64,000 nucleotides of DNA from Campylobacter corcagiensis (GCF_013201645.1 NZ_CP053842.1:310001-374000), one strand, 5' to 3'; shown: positions 33,976 through 44,378, counted from the first letter of the stretch. Notes: a model not told the origin generated them from the letters alone. A program made the numbers and translations.

Positions 33976-35292
33976 GTGAGAAAAATCGCTCTTTTAGCAC
34001 TTATTGCTAGTTTTGCTCTAGCTAATGGTATAGATATTTATACAAACAAAGTTATAGTTGAAAAAACTAGTAAAGATGGCAAATTTAGCCTACCTTTTGA
34101 ACTTGAGATGAATCAAATAGAAATAAGTGCAAATTGCGATATAAATACAGCCTATTTTACAAATTTTAGAAAACTAGAAGATGAGAATGCTAAAAAAATA
34201 GAGACATTAACTAACCGCCTTAAAGCTCTTAAAGATAGTTATGAAGTTATTAAGGCCTCAAAAGTTGATAATATTGCTACTTTAAGTGATGCTCTTAGTG
34301 AGAATTTAAATGAACAAACAAGCATCTCTTCACAACTTTCTCTTTTAAATACTTTAACAAGTAGTGTAAGTTTAGAAAAAGATTTAGTTGTAGATGCTCC
34401 TTGTAAAGGTATTACCATACGATATCCAGACTATAATGTCAGGCTTGATAGCAAAAATATCATAATCTTCAAAGATGGCAAGCTTCAAATAAAACAAAAC
34501 GCAACCATTTCAAATTTAGACTCAAATTTAACATCTACAAAGGTTAGATTTTTTCCTTATGCTACAAATTTAGATCAAGCCCCAGCTATTTTTACTCCTA
34601 TTTACCTTCAAAAAGAGCCTCCAGCTCAAATTCAAGATGCTCCTGCTACGATGATGAAAATGGCTTCTGCTATAGAAAGTAACAGTGCTCCTTTAGCTAA
34701 AGCTAGTGAACAAACACTTCATACATTTAATTTTTGGCAGATAGATAATATGAATTTAGTTGCCAAAAAGGATAATCTAATAAATCTAAATACTCAAGAA
34801 GTGAATGCAACTTTGTCAAATTTCATTGATGGATACGGCACAAATAGAGCATATTTCAGTATAAAATTTACTCCTAAATTTGATATACAATCTGCAAAGA
34901 GTGATTACTACTTTGATGATAAATTTATCCACTCAAACTACTCAGGTAAGGTATTAAAAGGAACAGAAAATAAAATTTATTTTGGTATAAATAACTTTAT
35001 AGAGATTAAAAAACAAATAAGCGATATTAAAACCGATGAATCGTTATTTGGTGGCAAAGAGACCACGAAAAATAGCTGGCTTTATGAGATTAAAAACAGT
35101 AGCGATCAAAATCAAAGCATAACATTTGTAGAAAGAGTGCCAGTTAGCACCCATGAAGATATCAAGGTTGTAAAACTTGGCGATATAGAAGAGTCTCCTA
35201 GCAAAGATGGAAAGGTTGAGATAAATTTTACACTTATGCCAAATGAAACAAAGAGTTTTAAATTTGGATATGCCGTTACTAAGCCAAAGTGA
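33976..35292 (+). CDS. Exported DUF4139-like protein
   Basis: The 438-residue protein has a signal peptide (MRKIALLALIASFALANG) and the arrangement of 'mucoidy inhibitor A'/DUF4139 proteins. An N-terminal beta domain comes first, then a helical coiled-coil stretch at about residues 68-110 (KLEDENAKKIETLTNRLKA), then a C-terminal beta-rich domain with SWLYEIKNSSDQNQSITFVE and VEINFTLMPNETKSFKFGYA. Function is unknown. It begins three bases after argS, so it is in the same transcript. Confidence 0.6.
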   Translation: MRKIALLALIASFALANGIDIYTNKVIVEKTSKDGKFSLPFELEMNQIEISANCDINTAYFTNFRKLEDENAKKIETLTNRLKALKDSYEVIKASKVDNIATLSDALSENLNEQTSISSQLSLLNTLTSSVSLEKDLVVDAPCKGITIRYPDYNVRLDSKNIIIFKDGKLQIKQNATISNLDSNLTSTKVRFFPYATNLDQAPAIFTPIYLQKEPPAQIQDAPATMMKMASAIESNSAPLAKASEQTLHTFNFWQIDNMNLVAKKDNLINLNTQEVNATLSNFIDGYGTNRAYFSIKFTPKFDIQSAKSDYYFDDKFIHSNYSGKVLKGTENKIYFGINNFIEIKKQISDIKTDESLFGGKETTKNSWLYEIKNSSDQNQSITFVERVPVSTHEDIKVVKLGDIEESPSKDGKVEINFTLMPNETKSFKFGYAVTKPK

Positions 35293-35348
35293 TAAAACGC
35301 TATTTTTAATTAAAAAGCCTACACGTTGAAACTTACTAAACCAAAGTG

Positions 35349-35726
35349 TTAAGGCACTATAGCGGCTCTGTGAATAACAGCATCCACACCTAAATTCAGA
35401 GCTATATTTAAGTCATTGTCAAAGTTATCTACGATAGTTGCTATTTTACTATCAAATAGATAATACTCTGCGTACTTCATAGCTTCTTGTATTAAAAATG
35501 AGTTTTCGTTACTTATGACTATAAATTTCGCCCCCAAAGCATTTGCTAAAACTACCTCATTTTGGCTATTTGCATAAACGCTAAATGTTTTATTTGTATC
35601 TAAGGCAGCTTTTATAAGCTCTTCGCTAAATTTAAAGATAACATTATCAAAATTTACCAAATTTTGTACATCGCTTACTTCTTTAAATTTATTAAATTTT
35701 ATTAGTTCATGCCCTATTATTTGCAT
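35349..35726 (-). CDS. Conserved hypothetical protein (125 aa)
   Basis: A cytoplasmic-looking protein without signal peptide (start MQIIGHELIKFNKFKEV), with alternating alpha/beta character (FIVISNENSFLIQEAMKYAE, ATIVDNFDNDLNIALNLGVD, DAVIHRAAIVP at the end). It may be a half-barrel or Rossmann-like fold. It is the last gene of the minus-strand series ribA-rsmG-PP0621-this. No family recognised. Confidence 0.65.
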   Translation of the reverse strand: MQIIGHELIKFNKFKEVSDVQNLVNFDNVIFKFSEELIKAALDTNKTFSVYANSQNEVVLANALGAKFIVISNENSFLIQEAMKYAEYYLFDSKIATIVDNFDNDLNIALNLGVDAVIHRAAIVP

Positions 35727-35727
35727 T

Positions 35728-35937
35728 TTATCTCCTTTTTATACACTCACTACAGATATATCCACTTGTGCTGATTGTAGCATCTTTTATATCAACCATT
35801 GTGCCACATTTTGTGCATTCAACTAGATCAGTTATTCCTTTTTGTTCTTTTATGTCTTTTTTACTTCTTGTAAATTTTGGAAGTATTAAAAAATATACCA
35901 AAGCCACTATGACTATAATTGCTATGATTTTACCCAT
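35728..35937 (-). CDS. PP0621-family small membrane zinc-ribbon protein
   Basis: 69 residues: an N-terminal membrane helix (IIAIIVIVALVYFLILP), a basic linker and a zinc ribbon with VECTKCGTMV and YICSECIKR (CxxC ... CxxC). It overlaps the rsmG end by 8 bases, so is translationally coupled. The family is widespread but uncharacterised. Confidence 0.8.
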   Translation of the reverse strand: MGKIIAIIVIVALVYFLILPKFTRSKKDIKEQKGITDLVECTKCGTMVDIKDATISTSGYICSECIKRR

Positions 35938-36475
35938 TTTTAACTCCTTTTAGGATTACGAAATTTCTATTGCCACTACTATAAATTTTAGCTTTTAAAT
36001 TTTCAAGCTCACTTTCAACACTACTTCCTTTATAGAGTAAAAACTGAGTATTTTCATCATAAAACCCATCTGAAATTTCTAATATTTTTTTAGTTTTCAT
36101 TACAGCTCTTGAGGTTATAAGATCAGCTCTAAATTTAGTAGAATTTTCTAGTTTTTCACTATGGATTGTGACATTTTTAAGCCCTAAATTTAGCTTTACA
36201 TATGTTAAAAAACTAGATCTTTTAAAGTTTGGCTCAAACAGATGCCACTGGCACTCATCTAAAACAAATGACAAAAAAAGTCCAGGAAATCCAGCCCCAC
36301 TTCCTATATCAATAGCCACTTTTGGTAAGCCTTCTATAAATTTAGCCCCGCTAAAGCTATCTTCAATCGCCCAGTCTAGATTTTCATGCTTTGTAAGGTC
36401 ATGAACAGCGTTAAATTTAGCCAAAATTTCCTTATAAGCTAAAATTTGAGTTTTAAATTTATCACTATACGACAT
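35930..36475 (-). CDS. rsmG: 16S rRNA (guanine527-N7)-methyltransferase RsmG
   Basis: 181 residues; the SAM site AIDIGSGAGFPGLFLSF, LFEPNFKRSSFL and the TSRAVMKTKK region identify RsmG (GidB). Loss of this enzyme gives low-level streptomycin resistance in other bacteria; this copy looks intact. Its start overlaps the ribA end by 11 bases. Confidence 0.92.
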   Translation of the reverse strand: MSYSDKFKTQILAYKEILAKFNAVHDLTKHENLDWAIEDSFSGAKFIEGLPKVAIDIGSGAGFPGLFLSFVLDECQWHLFEPNFKRSSFLTYVKLNLGLKNVTIHSEKLENSTKFRADLITSRAVMKTKKILEISDGFYDENTQFLLYKGSSVESELENLKAKIYSSGNRNFVILKGVKNG

Positions 36476-37037
36476 CTAAAATATGCCCCATTCGCTCTTT
36501 TTTGGTTTTTAAATACTTTATGTTGTATTTATTTGGTTTGATTTGTATTGGAATTCTACGAACTATTTCTACACATTTTAGGCTTTTAAGTTTATCTGGG
36601 TTGTTTGTTAGTAGGTTTATTTTTGTGATCCCAAAGTGCTTAAGAATAAAATCAACTATCTCATAAGTTCGCTCATCAGCTTTAAATCCTAGCTGGTGGT
36701 TTGCCTCTATAGTATCAAGTCCTTTATCTTGTAATGCATAAGCATTTATTTTGTTTAAAAGCCCGATATTTCGCCCTTCTTGTCTTAGATATATTACCAT
36801 TCCGCCATTTTTTGAGATGTATTCTAAACTTGCGTGAAGTTGTTCGCCACAGTCACACTTTAAGCTTGAAAATGTATCGCCTGTAATACACTCTGAGTGA
36901 ATTCTAGTATTTAGTATCTCACCGAACGGCTCTTTAAATATCACCATATGCTCTTTAAAATTCTCTTTAAAAACTTTCACCTTAAATTCTCCCCAATATG
37001 AAGGAAGATTTGCTGTTTGTGAAATTTTAATATCCAT
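36465..37037 (-). CDS. ribA: GTP cyclohydrolase II
   Basis: First committed step of riboflavin synthesis. 190 residues with the zinc-binding Cys set in HSECITGDTFSSLKCDCGEQL, the catalytic YLRQEGRNIGLLNKI and LLTNNPDKL. It is a stand-alone enzyme without the fused DHBP synthase (RibB) domain. First gene of the minus-strand unit, divergent from hemB. Confidence 0.94.
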   Translation of the reverse strand: MDIKISQTANLPSYWGEFKVKVFKENFKEHMVIFKEPFGEILNTRIHSECITGDTFSSLKCDCGEQLHASLEYISKNGGMVIYLRQEGRNIGLLNKINAYALQDKGLDTIEANHQLGFKADERTYEIVDFILKHFGITKINLLTNNPDKLKSLKCVEIVRRIPIQIKPNKYNIKYLKTKKERMGHILDVV

Positions 37038-37166
37038 TTTACACCTTAAATTTTTTGAAGCATTATAGCTAAATTTAGGCTTAGTTTATTAATAAAGGCA
37101 AAATTTTATTAAGAATTTAAAAGAGTTATGATAAAATCAAAAATTATATATCATAAAGGATAAATC

Positions 37167-38138
37167 ATGTTTAGAAGATATAGAAGACTTAGAAAAAACT
37201 CAAATATTAGAGATTTAGTTAGGCAGACAAGTTTAAGTGTAGATGATTTTATATACCCACTTTTTGCAGTTGAAGGAACAGGCGTTAAAAAAGACACTCC
37301 ATCAATGCCTGGCGTTTATCAGCTCAGTATTGATGAAATTTTAAAAGAGTGTGAGGAGATAGTTGGTTTAGGAATAAAATCAGTCCTTCTTTTTGGAATT
37401 CCTGATGTAAAAGATAGCATAGGAAGTGATGCATTAAGCGAAGATGGTATAATCGCTAAGACAACAAGAGCTATAAAAGAGAAATTTCCAAACCTTTATG
37501 TTATAACTGATCTATGCTTTTGTGAGTATACAGATCATGGTCATTGTGGAATTTTGTGTGGAGATACAGTTGATAATGATGCAACATTAGAAATTTCAGC
37601 CAAACAAGCTTTGATTCACGCAAAAGCTGGAGCAGATATGATAGCACCAAGTGGTATGATGGATGGTATTATTGAGACTTTAAGAACTGCTTTGGATGAA
37701 AACGGATATAAAGATCTTCCTATAATGGCTTACTCTACCAAATTTGCTTCAGCTTATTATGGACCATTTAGAGATGTTGCGGAGAGTTCTCCTAGTTTTG
37801 GTGATAGAAAAACATATCAAATGGACCCAGCAAATCGTCGTGAAGCCATAATGGAAAGCTTAGAAGATGAGGCACAAGGGGCTGATATTTTAATGGTAAA
37901 ACCAGCTTTAGCTTATCTTGATATCATTCGCGATTTAAGGCAAAATTCGCTTTTACCAATTTGTGCGTACAATGTAAGTGGAGAGTATGCTTTGCTTAAG
38001 GCTGGAGAAAAAGCAGGCATTATAGATTATCAAAGAGTTATGGCTGAAACACTTATAAGCATCAAAAGAGCAGGTGCTGATCTTATCATCACATACCACG
38101 CAAAAGAGATGGCTAAAATTTTAAAAGGTAAAAATTGA
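37167..38138 (+). CDS. hemB: Delta-aminolevulinic acid dehydratase (porphobilinogen synthase)
   Basis: 323 residues, condensing two aminolevulinates in heme synthesis. The zinc-binding loop [14 protein letters not shown], the active-site Lys region [16 protein letters not shown] and the Schiff-base Lys in [13 protein letters not shown] are all present. AAAGGA precedes the ATG. argF follows with a 4-base overlap. hemN lies three genes on. Confidence 0.96.
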   Translation: MFRRYRRLRKNSNIRDLVRQTSLSVDDFIYPLFAVEGTGVKKDTPSMPGVYQLSIDEILKECEEIVGLGIKSVLLFGIPDVKDSIGSDALSEDGIIAKTTRAIKEKFPNLYVITDLCFCEYTDHGHCGILCGDTVDNDATLEISAKQALIHAKAGADMIAPSGMMDGIIETLRTALDENGYKDLPIMAYSTKFASAYYGPFRDVAESSPSFGDRKTYQMDPANRREAIMESLEDEAQGADILMVKPALAYLDIIRDLRQNSLLPICAYNVSGEYALLKAGEKAGIIDYQRVMAETLISIKRAGADLIITYHAKEMAKILKGKN

Positions 38139-39064
38139 GACATTTTCTAACACTAAAAGACTACACAAAAGATGAAATTTTAGAAATTTTAGATCTTGCT
38201 GATGAGATAAAAGCCCAGACTAAAAAGGGCGATTTAAAGCTGTATTTAAAAGATAAAACATTAGCTATGATATTTGAAAAAAGCTCAACTAGAACTAGAG
38301 TTAGCTTTGAAGTTGGAATTTCTCAGCTTGGCGGAAAAGCTCTATTTTTAAGTAGTCGTGATATTCAGCTTGGTCGTGGAGAGCCTGTAAAAGATACAGC
38401 TAGAGTTTTAGGAAGAATGGTTGATATGATAATGGCTAGAGTCTATAAACAAAGCGATTTAGAAGAGCTTGCTAAATTTAGTGGAATTCCTGTTATAAAT
38501 GGGCTAAGCGATGATTTTCATCCAGTTCAACTGATGGCTGATCTTATGACTATGAGAGAATTTGGCAAGGATATAAATAGTCTAAAAGTAGCTTATATAG
38601 GCGATGGAAATAATATGGCAAATTCATATATTCTAGCTGCTAGTAAGTTAGGGTTTGAGTTAAGAATTGCTACCCCAAAAGGTTATGAGCCTTGTGATAG
38701 TGTTTTAAATTTGGCTTTTGATTTTGCTAAAGAAAGTGGAGCTAAAATTTTACTTTCTAATACCCCACAAACTGCTATAAATGAAGCTGATGTCGTAGTA
38801 ACTGATACCTGGATATCTATGGGGCAAGAAGAGGAAAAAATTAAAAGAGTAAAAGATTTTAATGGCTTTACTATTGATAGAGTTTTAATGAGTTTAGCTA
38901 AAAGCGATGCGATTTTTTTACACTGTTTGCCTGCTTATAGAGGTTATGAGGTAAGTGAAGAGCTATTTGAAGCTCATGCAGATGAGATATTTAGCGAAGC
39001 AGAAAACCGCTTACATGCACAAAAAGCTGTCATGGTATGGCTATATAGGAGAAAAGATGAGTGA
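38135..39064 (+). CDS. argF: Ornithine carbamoyltransferase
   Basis: 309 residues. The carbamoyl-phosphate site [24 protein letters not shown], and the ornithine/catalytic [14 protein letters not shown] are clear. The start is a TTG at 38135 overlapping the hemB stop, so translation is coupled. It forms citrulline in arginine synthesis. Confidence 0.95.
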   Translation: MRHFLTLKDYTKDEILEILDLADEIKAQTKKGDLKLYLKDKTLAMIFEKSSTRTRVSFEVGISQLGGKALFLSSRDIQLGRGEPVKDTARVLGRMVDMIMARVYKQSDLEELAKFSGIPVINGLSDDFHPVQLMADLMTMREFGKDINSLKVAYIGDGNNMANSYILAASKLGFELRIATPKGYEPCDSVLNLAFDFAKESGAKILLSNTPQTAINEADVVVTDTWISMGQEEEKIKRVKDFNGFTIDRVLMSLAKSDAIFLHCLPAYRGYEVSEELFEAHADEIFSEAENRLHAQKAVMVWLYRRKDE

Positions 39065-39527
39065 AGATAAAAGATGTATTGATGAAAAAATAGATGAAAT
39101 TCACGAAATTTTAGGCGATGATAAAAACGAAAAGACTATCTTTGAGATAGTTGATAGCGATGATAAAAAGATGCTAACTTTAAAAAGTGGTTCATGGAAT
39201 AGTAGCGAACCGTGGTTTGGAGTCGATGGTGATCAGAATTTACATACCATGGTTTCTATAAAATCTCTTACTAAATTTATAGAGTCTTATAGAAATTTAG
39301 CTAGAGAGAATTTTGATTTAAGGCTTGAAAGAAGCATAGCCCAACATTTGCCAATAGATTTTGGCGATGTTTGGACTGTTTGCATGGATGAGATAAGGCG
39401 TATAGCTTTAGAAAATCCAAAAAGCACCACGCTAAATATCGACCTAAATGAGATAGTTAGCAAGGTTAAACAAGACCATCCAAATTTATTTATTGATTTA
39501 GAAAGAGTTAGGAGAGGAAATTTATGA
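39057..39527 (+). CDS. DUF2603 protein
   Basis: 156 residues; start at 39057 after AGGAG and overlapping argF by 8 bases. The sequence ([39 protein letters not shown]) matches the small DUF2603/UPF0763 family that I know from Campylobacter and relatives, always between argF and hemN. Function unknown. A longer frame from 38955 only reads through the end of argF. Confidence 0.85.
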   Translation: MSEDKRCIDEKIDEIHEILGDDKNEKTIFEIVDSDDKKMLTLKSGSWNSSEPWFGVDGDQNLHTMVSIKSLTKFIESYRNLARENFDLRLERSIAQHLPIDFGDVWTVCMDEIRRIALENPKSTTLNIDLNEIVSKVKQDHPNLFIDLERVRRGNL

Positions 39528-40882
39528 AGATAGACTTTGATGCATACGCAAAATACTCAAAACCAGGACCAAGGTACACAAGCTATCCAACGGCTTTGGA
39601 ATTTAGTGAGAATTTTAGTTATGATGAGTATATTAACGAGTTAAAAAACCAAGATAAACAAAGACCACTATCTTTATATTTTCACTTACCATTTTGCCGC
39701 TCAGCATGCTATTTTTGTGGCTGTAATGTCATCTATACTAGCAAGCAAGAAAAGCTTGATAGATATATTGATTACTTAGAAAAAGAGCTTGAAATTTTAA
39801 GTAAAATTTTAGACACAAATAGAGTTGTAACTCAGCTTCATTTTGGTGGTGGAACTCCAACTTTTTATAGTGATGCTCAGCTTGATAAAATTATAAAAAA
39901 CATAAAATCTCATTTTAAAAATTTTAGTAACGATGCTGAGATAAGTTGTGAGATAGACCCTAGATTTTTAACTGATAAGCAACTTGATATTTTAGTAGGA
40001 CACGGGTTTAATAGAGTTAGTTTTGGAGTTCAAGACTTTAATGAAAAGGTTCAAAAAGCAATTCACAGAATTCAACCCTTTGAAATAACTAAAAATGCCG
40101 TTGATATGGCAAGAAATAGGGGAATTTACTCTATAAATATGGACCTTATTTATGGACTTCCATTTCAAACGGTTGAGAGCTTTAAAGAGACTTTAAAACA
40201 AGCTTTAACGCTTGATGTTGACAGATTTGCCATATTTAACTACGCACATGTTCCGTGGATTAAAAAATCAATGAGAAAGATAGATGAAGACACTCTTCCA
40301 GAGCCAAAATTCAAGCTTGAAATTTTAAAATATACTCATGATTATCTTACATCAAATGGATATAAGATGATAGGCATGGATCACTACGCAAAACCTGAAG
40401 ATGAGCTTTTTAAGGCTTTAGAAGATGGCAGTTTGCATAGAAATTTCCAAGGATATACAACTAAAGGCGGGGCGGATTTAATAGGAGTTGGCATTACAAG
40501 TATAGGTGAAGGAGTTAGCCACTACGCTCAAAACTATAAAGATATGGATAGATATGAAAAGGCTATTGATAGTGGAATTTTACCTTACTTTAAAGGCATA
40601 AAGCTAAATGATGAAGATATTTTAAGAAAAGAAGTTATTATGAGTTTGATGAGTAACTTTTACTTAAATATAGAAAAGATCGAATCAAAATTTGGTATAA
40701 ATTTCAAAGAGCATTTCCATGATAGTTTAGAAAAGCTTAAAGATTTAAGTGAGTTTTTAGAAGTTGGTGATAAGGAGATAAAAGTTACTCCAACAGGAAC
40801 GCTACTTATTAGAAATATAGCTATGTGCTTTGATGAGTACATGGTAAATGATGGAAGTAAGAGGTTTTCAAAAACAGTATGA
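39524..40882 (+). CDS. hemN: Oxygen-independent coproporphyrinogen III oxidase
   Basis: A 452-residue radical-SAM enzyme. The cluster motif is PFCRSACYFCGCN (CxxxCxxC), followed by HFGGGTPTFYS, and GFNRVSFGVQDF and AIHRIQPF. It decarboxylates coproporphyrinogen III under low oxygen, which fits a microaerophile or anaerobe. It overlaps both neighbours by four bases. Confidence 0.95.
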   Translation: MKIDFDAYAKYSKPGPRYTSYPTALEFSENFSYDEYINELKNQDKQRPLSLYFHLPFCRSACYFCGCNVIYTSKQEKLDRYIDYLEKELEILSKILDTNRVVTQLHFGGGTPTFYSDAQLDKIIKNIKSHFKNFSNDAEISCEIDPRFLTDKQLDILVGHGFNRVSFGVQDFNEKVQKAIHRIQPFEITKNAVDMARNRGIYSINMDLIYGLPFQTVESFKETLKQALTLDVDRFAIFNYAHVPWIKKSMRKIDEDTLPEPKFKLEILKYTHDYLTSNGYKMIGMDHYAKPEDELFKALEDGSLHRNFQGYTTKGGADLIGVGITSIGEGVSHYAQNYKDMDRYEKAIDSGILPYFKGIKLNDEDILRKEVIMSLMSNFYLNIEKIESKFGINFKEHFHDSLEKLKDLSEFLEVGDKEIKVTPTGTLLIRNIAMCFDEYMVNDGSKRFSKTV

Positions 40883-42147
40883 GTATTGTAAACATAACAG
40901 ATGCTTGTGTAAAGTGTGGTAAGTGTATTCCAGTTTGTACGATTCATAACATAAACCGAGATGAAACTACTAGTCCAAGGGGCTTTTTAGATCTTTTAAG
41001 TGCGTATCAAAATGGTGATTTAGAACTTGATAAGCAGGCAAAAGAGATATTTGAAAGCTGCTTTTTATGTACAAATTGCGTTGATGTTTGCCCCTCATCT
41101 ATTGGAACTGATACAGCTATTGAGATGGTAAGAAGCGATATAGCTGATAAATATGGCATTTCGTGGTATAAAAAAGTGGTGTTTTGGTTTTTAAGCCATA
41201 GAAAAATCATGGACTTAACAGCTAAATTTGGCTATGTTTTTCAAAGCTGTGGACTTAAGGTAAATAAAGAGAAATTTTCAAATTCTATGAGAATGAGATT
41301 TAACCTTCCTTTAGTTAAGATGATAGATAAAACAAGACTCTTGCCAACTTTTGGTAAAAAGAGCTTTTTAAATTCTTATCCTGAATTTATAGATAATGGT
41401 GGCGAAAAAACTATAGGAATTTTTATAGGATGTATGGGAAATTACTTTTATACAGGCATTGGCGAAGGGCTACTTAAAATTTGTAAAACCTTAAAAATAA
41501 ATGCTCATCTTATGAAAAAACAAGCCTGTTGTGGTGCTGCTATGTATTTTACAGGAGATACTAAAACAACTAAGAAAAATGCCAAATTTAATATAGAGTA
41601 TTTTGAAGAAATACTAAAAACTGTAGATGCTATTATCATTCCAGAAGCGACCTGTTCTGGCATGATAAGGGTTGATTATGAGCATCTTTTCCATGATGAA
41701 GAAGAGTGGAAAAATAGAGCAATTGCTATTAGTTCTAAGGTTTTTTTAGCTACAGAGTATTTTGATAAATTTACAAATTTAGCTGAAATTTTAGCTACAA
41801 AAAATAGCTCAGATCTAAGCATAACCTGTCATGATCCTTGCCATGCTAGAAAGATGCAAGGCGTTTATAAGGAACCAAGACATCTACTAGCTCAAAATTT
41901 CAGCATTACCGAGATGAGTAATCCAAATCAATGCTGTGGGTTTGGCGGAGTAACTATGCAGACAAACCGCTACTATTTAAGCAAAGCAAGTGGCAAGCAA
42001 AAAGTTCCTATGATAGAAAAAACAGGTGCTAAATTTGTAAGTGCTGAGTGTAGTGCATGTAGAATGCAGCTAAATAACGCTTTACATATCGATAAAAGTG
42101 ATAAAAGGTGCGTTAATCCTATTGAGCTAATCGCATCTGTTTTATAG
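40879..42147 (+). CDS. Fe-S oxidoreductase with CCG domains (GlcF/GlpC/LutA type)
   Basis: 422 residues. The N-terminus holds two 4Fe-4S motifs (CVKCGKCIPVC and CFLCTNCVDVCP). Two CCG domains follow, with KKQACCGAAMYFTGD and CHDPCHARKMQG ... NQCCGFGGVTMQ. Such subunits pass electrons from glycolate, lactate or glycerol-3-phosphate dehydrogenases to quinone. No catalytic FAD subunit adjoins. Here it is the last gene of the hemB-argF-DUF2603-hemN series. Confidence 0.85.
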   Translation: MSIVNITDACVKCGKCIPVCTIHNINRDETTSPRGFLDLLSAYQNGDLELDKQAKEIFESCFLCTNCVDVCPSSIGTDTAIEMVRSDIADKYGISWYKKVVFWFLSHRKIMDLTAKFGYVFQSCGLKVNKEKFSNSMRMRFNLPLVKMIDKTRLLPTFGKKSFLNSYPEFIDNGGEKTIGIFIGCMGNYFYTGIGEGLLKICKTLKINAHLMKKQACCGAAMYFTGDTKTTKKNAKFNIEYFEEILKTVDAIIIPEATCSGMIRVDYEHLFHDEEEWKNRAIAISSKVFLATEYFDKFTNLAEILATKNSSDLSITCHDPCHARKMQGVYKEPRHLLAQNFSITEMSNPNQCCGFGGVTMQTNRYYLSKASGKQKVPMIEKTGAKFVSAECSACRMQLNNALHIDKSDKRCVNPIELIASVL

Positions 42148-42230
42148 TATTTGATAATAATTATTAAAAACCAAAACTTTTGTTAATTCTCTTTTGTTAA
42201 AATTTAAAAAATTAAAACAAAGGAGACAAT

Positions 42231-43691
42231 ATGTCAAATTTACTGTCAAAGTATAATCTTTTTATAGACGGCGAGTTTGTTAAGTCAAGTGGTAGTGATA
42301 CTTTAGATACATTTAACCCAGCAACAGGCGAAAAGCTAGCTACTATAACTGATGCAACAAAAGAAGATGTTGATTTAGCAGTAAAAGCTGCAAGAAAAGC
42401 GTTTAATAGCTTTAGACACACAACAGTTAAAGAGCGTTCAGAGTTGCTTTTAAAAATTGCTGACATAATTGATGAAAACAAGGAATTTTTAGCAAAAGTT
42501 GAAACTATGGATAATGGTAAACCGATCCGCGAAACTCTAAATGTAGATATTCCTTATGCAAGTGAGCATTTTAGATATTTTGCTGGAGTTATACAAGGCG
42601 AAGAAGGTGCAGCAAATATCTTAAATGGTGAGCTTATGGCTATTATTTTAAAAGAGCCAATCGGTGTTGTAGGGCAAATCGTTCCGTGGAATTTTCCATT
42701 TCTTATGACAGCGTGGAAACTTGCTCCACTAATCGCAGCTGGCGATACTAGCGTATTTAAACCATCATCAGATACTAGTTTAAGTGTTTTAGAGTTAATG
42801 AGACTTATTAAAGATATTCTTCCAAAAGGCGTTATAAATGTTATAACAGGTAGAGGTAGTAAATCAGGTGAGTTTATAACCCAACACCCTGGCCTTGATA
42901 AATTAGCATTTACTGGATCAACTGAAGTAGGAAGAGGAATAGCTATCGCAGCTGCTAAAAGAATCATTCCAAGCACACTTGAATTAGGTGGAAAGAGCGC
43001 AAATATCATCTATGCTGATGCTGATTTTGAAAAAGCTCTTGATGGCGTTCAGATGGGAATTTTATTTAACCAAGGACAAGTTTGTTGTGCTGGAAGTAGG
43101 ATTTTTGTTGAAGAGAGTATTTATGATGAATTTGTCAAAAAAGCTATTGAGAAATTTAAAAATTTAAAAGTAGGCGATCCACTTGATCAAAATACCCAAA
43201 TGGGATCTCAGATCAATAAAAAACAAGCCGATAAAATTCTAGAATACATTGAAATAGGTAGAAAAGAGGGTGCTAAAGTTGCAGTTGGTGGCAAAAGAGC
43301 AGCAGCTGGAGAAAATTTCATAGAACCAACTCTTTTAGTAGATGTTACAAATGATATGAGAGTTGCTCAAGAAGAAATTTTTGGACCAGTTGGTGTTGTG
43401 ATTAAATTTAAAGATCAAGATGAGCTTATTAAAATGGTAAATGATAGCGAGTATGGCTTAGGTGGTGGTATATTTACAAAAGATATCACAAAAGCACTAA
43501 ATACAGCAAGAGCTATGGAAACTGGAAGAGTTTGGATAAATTGCTATAACCAAATTCCAGCTGGACTTCCTTTTGGTGGGTATAAAAACTCAGGAATTGG
43601 TAGAGAAACACATAAAATGATACTTGATCACTACACTCAAACTAAAAGTATTGCCATAGATCTAACTGGAAAAACATCAGGTTTATACTAA
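42231..43691 (+). CDS. NAD(P)-dependent aldehyde dehydrogenase
   Basis: The 486-residue length and motifs are typical. Cofactor region VPWNFPFLMTAWKLAP, FTGSTEVGRG, catalytic Glu in LELGGKSANII, and catalytic Cys in NQGQVCCAGSRIF are all present. The C-terminal FGGYKNSGIGRE motif is also there. The substrate (short-chain, betaine or lactaldehyde type) cannot be fixed by sequence. It is monocistronic with a terminator directly after. Confidence 0.9.
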   Translation: MSNLLSKYNLFIDGEFVKSSGSDTLDTFNPATGEKLATITDATKEDVDLAVKAARKAFNSFRHTTVKERSELLLKIADIIDENKEFLAKVETMDNGKPIRETLNVDIPYASEHFRYFAGVIQGEEGAANILNGELMAIILKEPIGVVGQIVPWNFPFLMTAWKLAPLIAAGDTSVFKPSSDTSLSVLELMRLIKDILPKGVINVITGRGSKSGEFITQHPGLDKLAFTGSTEVGRGIAIAAAKRIIPSTLELGGKSANIIYADADFEKALDGVQMGILFNQGQVCCAGSRIFVEESIYDEFVKKAIEKFKNLKVGDPLDQNTQMGSQINKKQADKILEYIEIGRKEGAKVAVGGKRAAAGENFIEPTLLVDVTNDMRVAQEEIFGPVGVVIKFKDQDELIKMVNDSEYGLGGGIFTKDITKALNTARAMETGRVWINCYNQIPAGLPFGGYKNSGIGRETHKMILDHYTQTKSIAIDLTGKTSGLY

Positions 43692-43696
43692 AATTT

Positions 43697-43719
43697 AGCC
43701 CCAAAATATGGGGCTTTTT
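43697..43719 (+). terminator. Terminator after the aldehyde dehydrogenase gene
   Basis: Stem AGCCCC/GGGGCT with a 7-base loop and a run of T. Confidence 0.85.
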
Positions 43720-43770
43720 ATCTTAAATTTCTAAAATTTAGCTAAAAATAGAAAAAAACTATAAAATCTC

Positions 43771-43799
43771 TTGACATAAAAAAACTTTTCAGATATAAT
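43771..43799 (+). promoter_or_regulatory. Consensus sigma-70 promoter of the tRNA/tuf region
   Basis: TTGACA (43771-43776) and TATAAT (43794-43799) are separated by exactly 17 bases, a perfect canonical promoter 23 bases before tRNA-Thr(TGT). Campylobacter promoters usually lack the -35, so this one should be very strong. Confidence 0.85.
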
Positions 43800-43822
43800 T
43801 CACACTTATCAAATTTACGGAT

Positions 43823-43898
43823 GCTGGTGTAGCTCAGTTGGTAGAGCTACTGCCTTGTAAGCAGTAGGTCGGCGGTTCAAGTCCGTTCACCAGCTCCA
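43823..43898 (+). tRNA. tRNA-Thr(TGT)
   Basis: Acceptor GCTGGTG pairs with CACCAGC; anticodon TGT in CTTGTAA; encoded CCA. Confidence 0.95.
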
Positions 43899-43934
43899 TT
43901 TTGTTTTAAAAACAGTGTTTGACCAGATATATTA

Positions 43935-44019
<85 letters not shown>

Positions 44020-44028
44020 TTTGTTTAT

Positions 44029-44105
44029 GCGGGAGTAGCTCAGTTGGCTAGAGCATCAGCCTTCCAAGCTGAGGGTCGCGAGTTCGAGCCTCGTTTCCCG
44101 CTCCA
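44029..44105 (+). tRNA. tRNA-Gly(TCC)
   Basis: Acceptor GCGGGAG pairs with TTCCCGC (one G-T); anticodon TCC in CTTCCAA; encoded CCA. Confidence 0.95.
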
Positions 44106-44206
44106 TTTATTTTGGAATTTAAATGAAAACTGGGAGCTGTAATACAAATTTTAATAATTTTATACAGTTACTAGCCATAAATTCCATTTTGTTGTTTGTG
44201 TTGTGA

Positions 44207-44212
44207 TATAAT
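44207..44212 (+). promoter_or_regulatory. Extended -10 box before tRNA-Thr(GGT) and tuf
   Basis: TGATATAAT ends 26 bases before the tRNA, giving a second promoter within the cluster. Confidence 0.6.
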
Positions 44213-44238
44213 GTTGCACTACTTTGCCATGAGTTTAC

Positions 44239-44313
<75 letters not shown>

Positions 44314-44378
44314 TCAAATTAGAGCAAGCAAGAGCACAAACCAGTTAAAGTAAGATATCATTTAATATGGAGGAAAAG

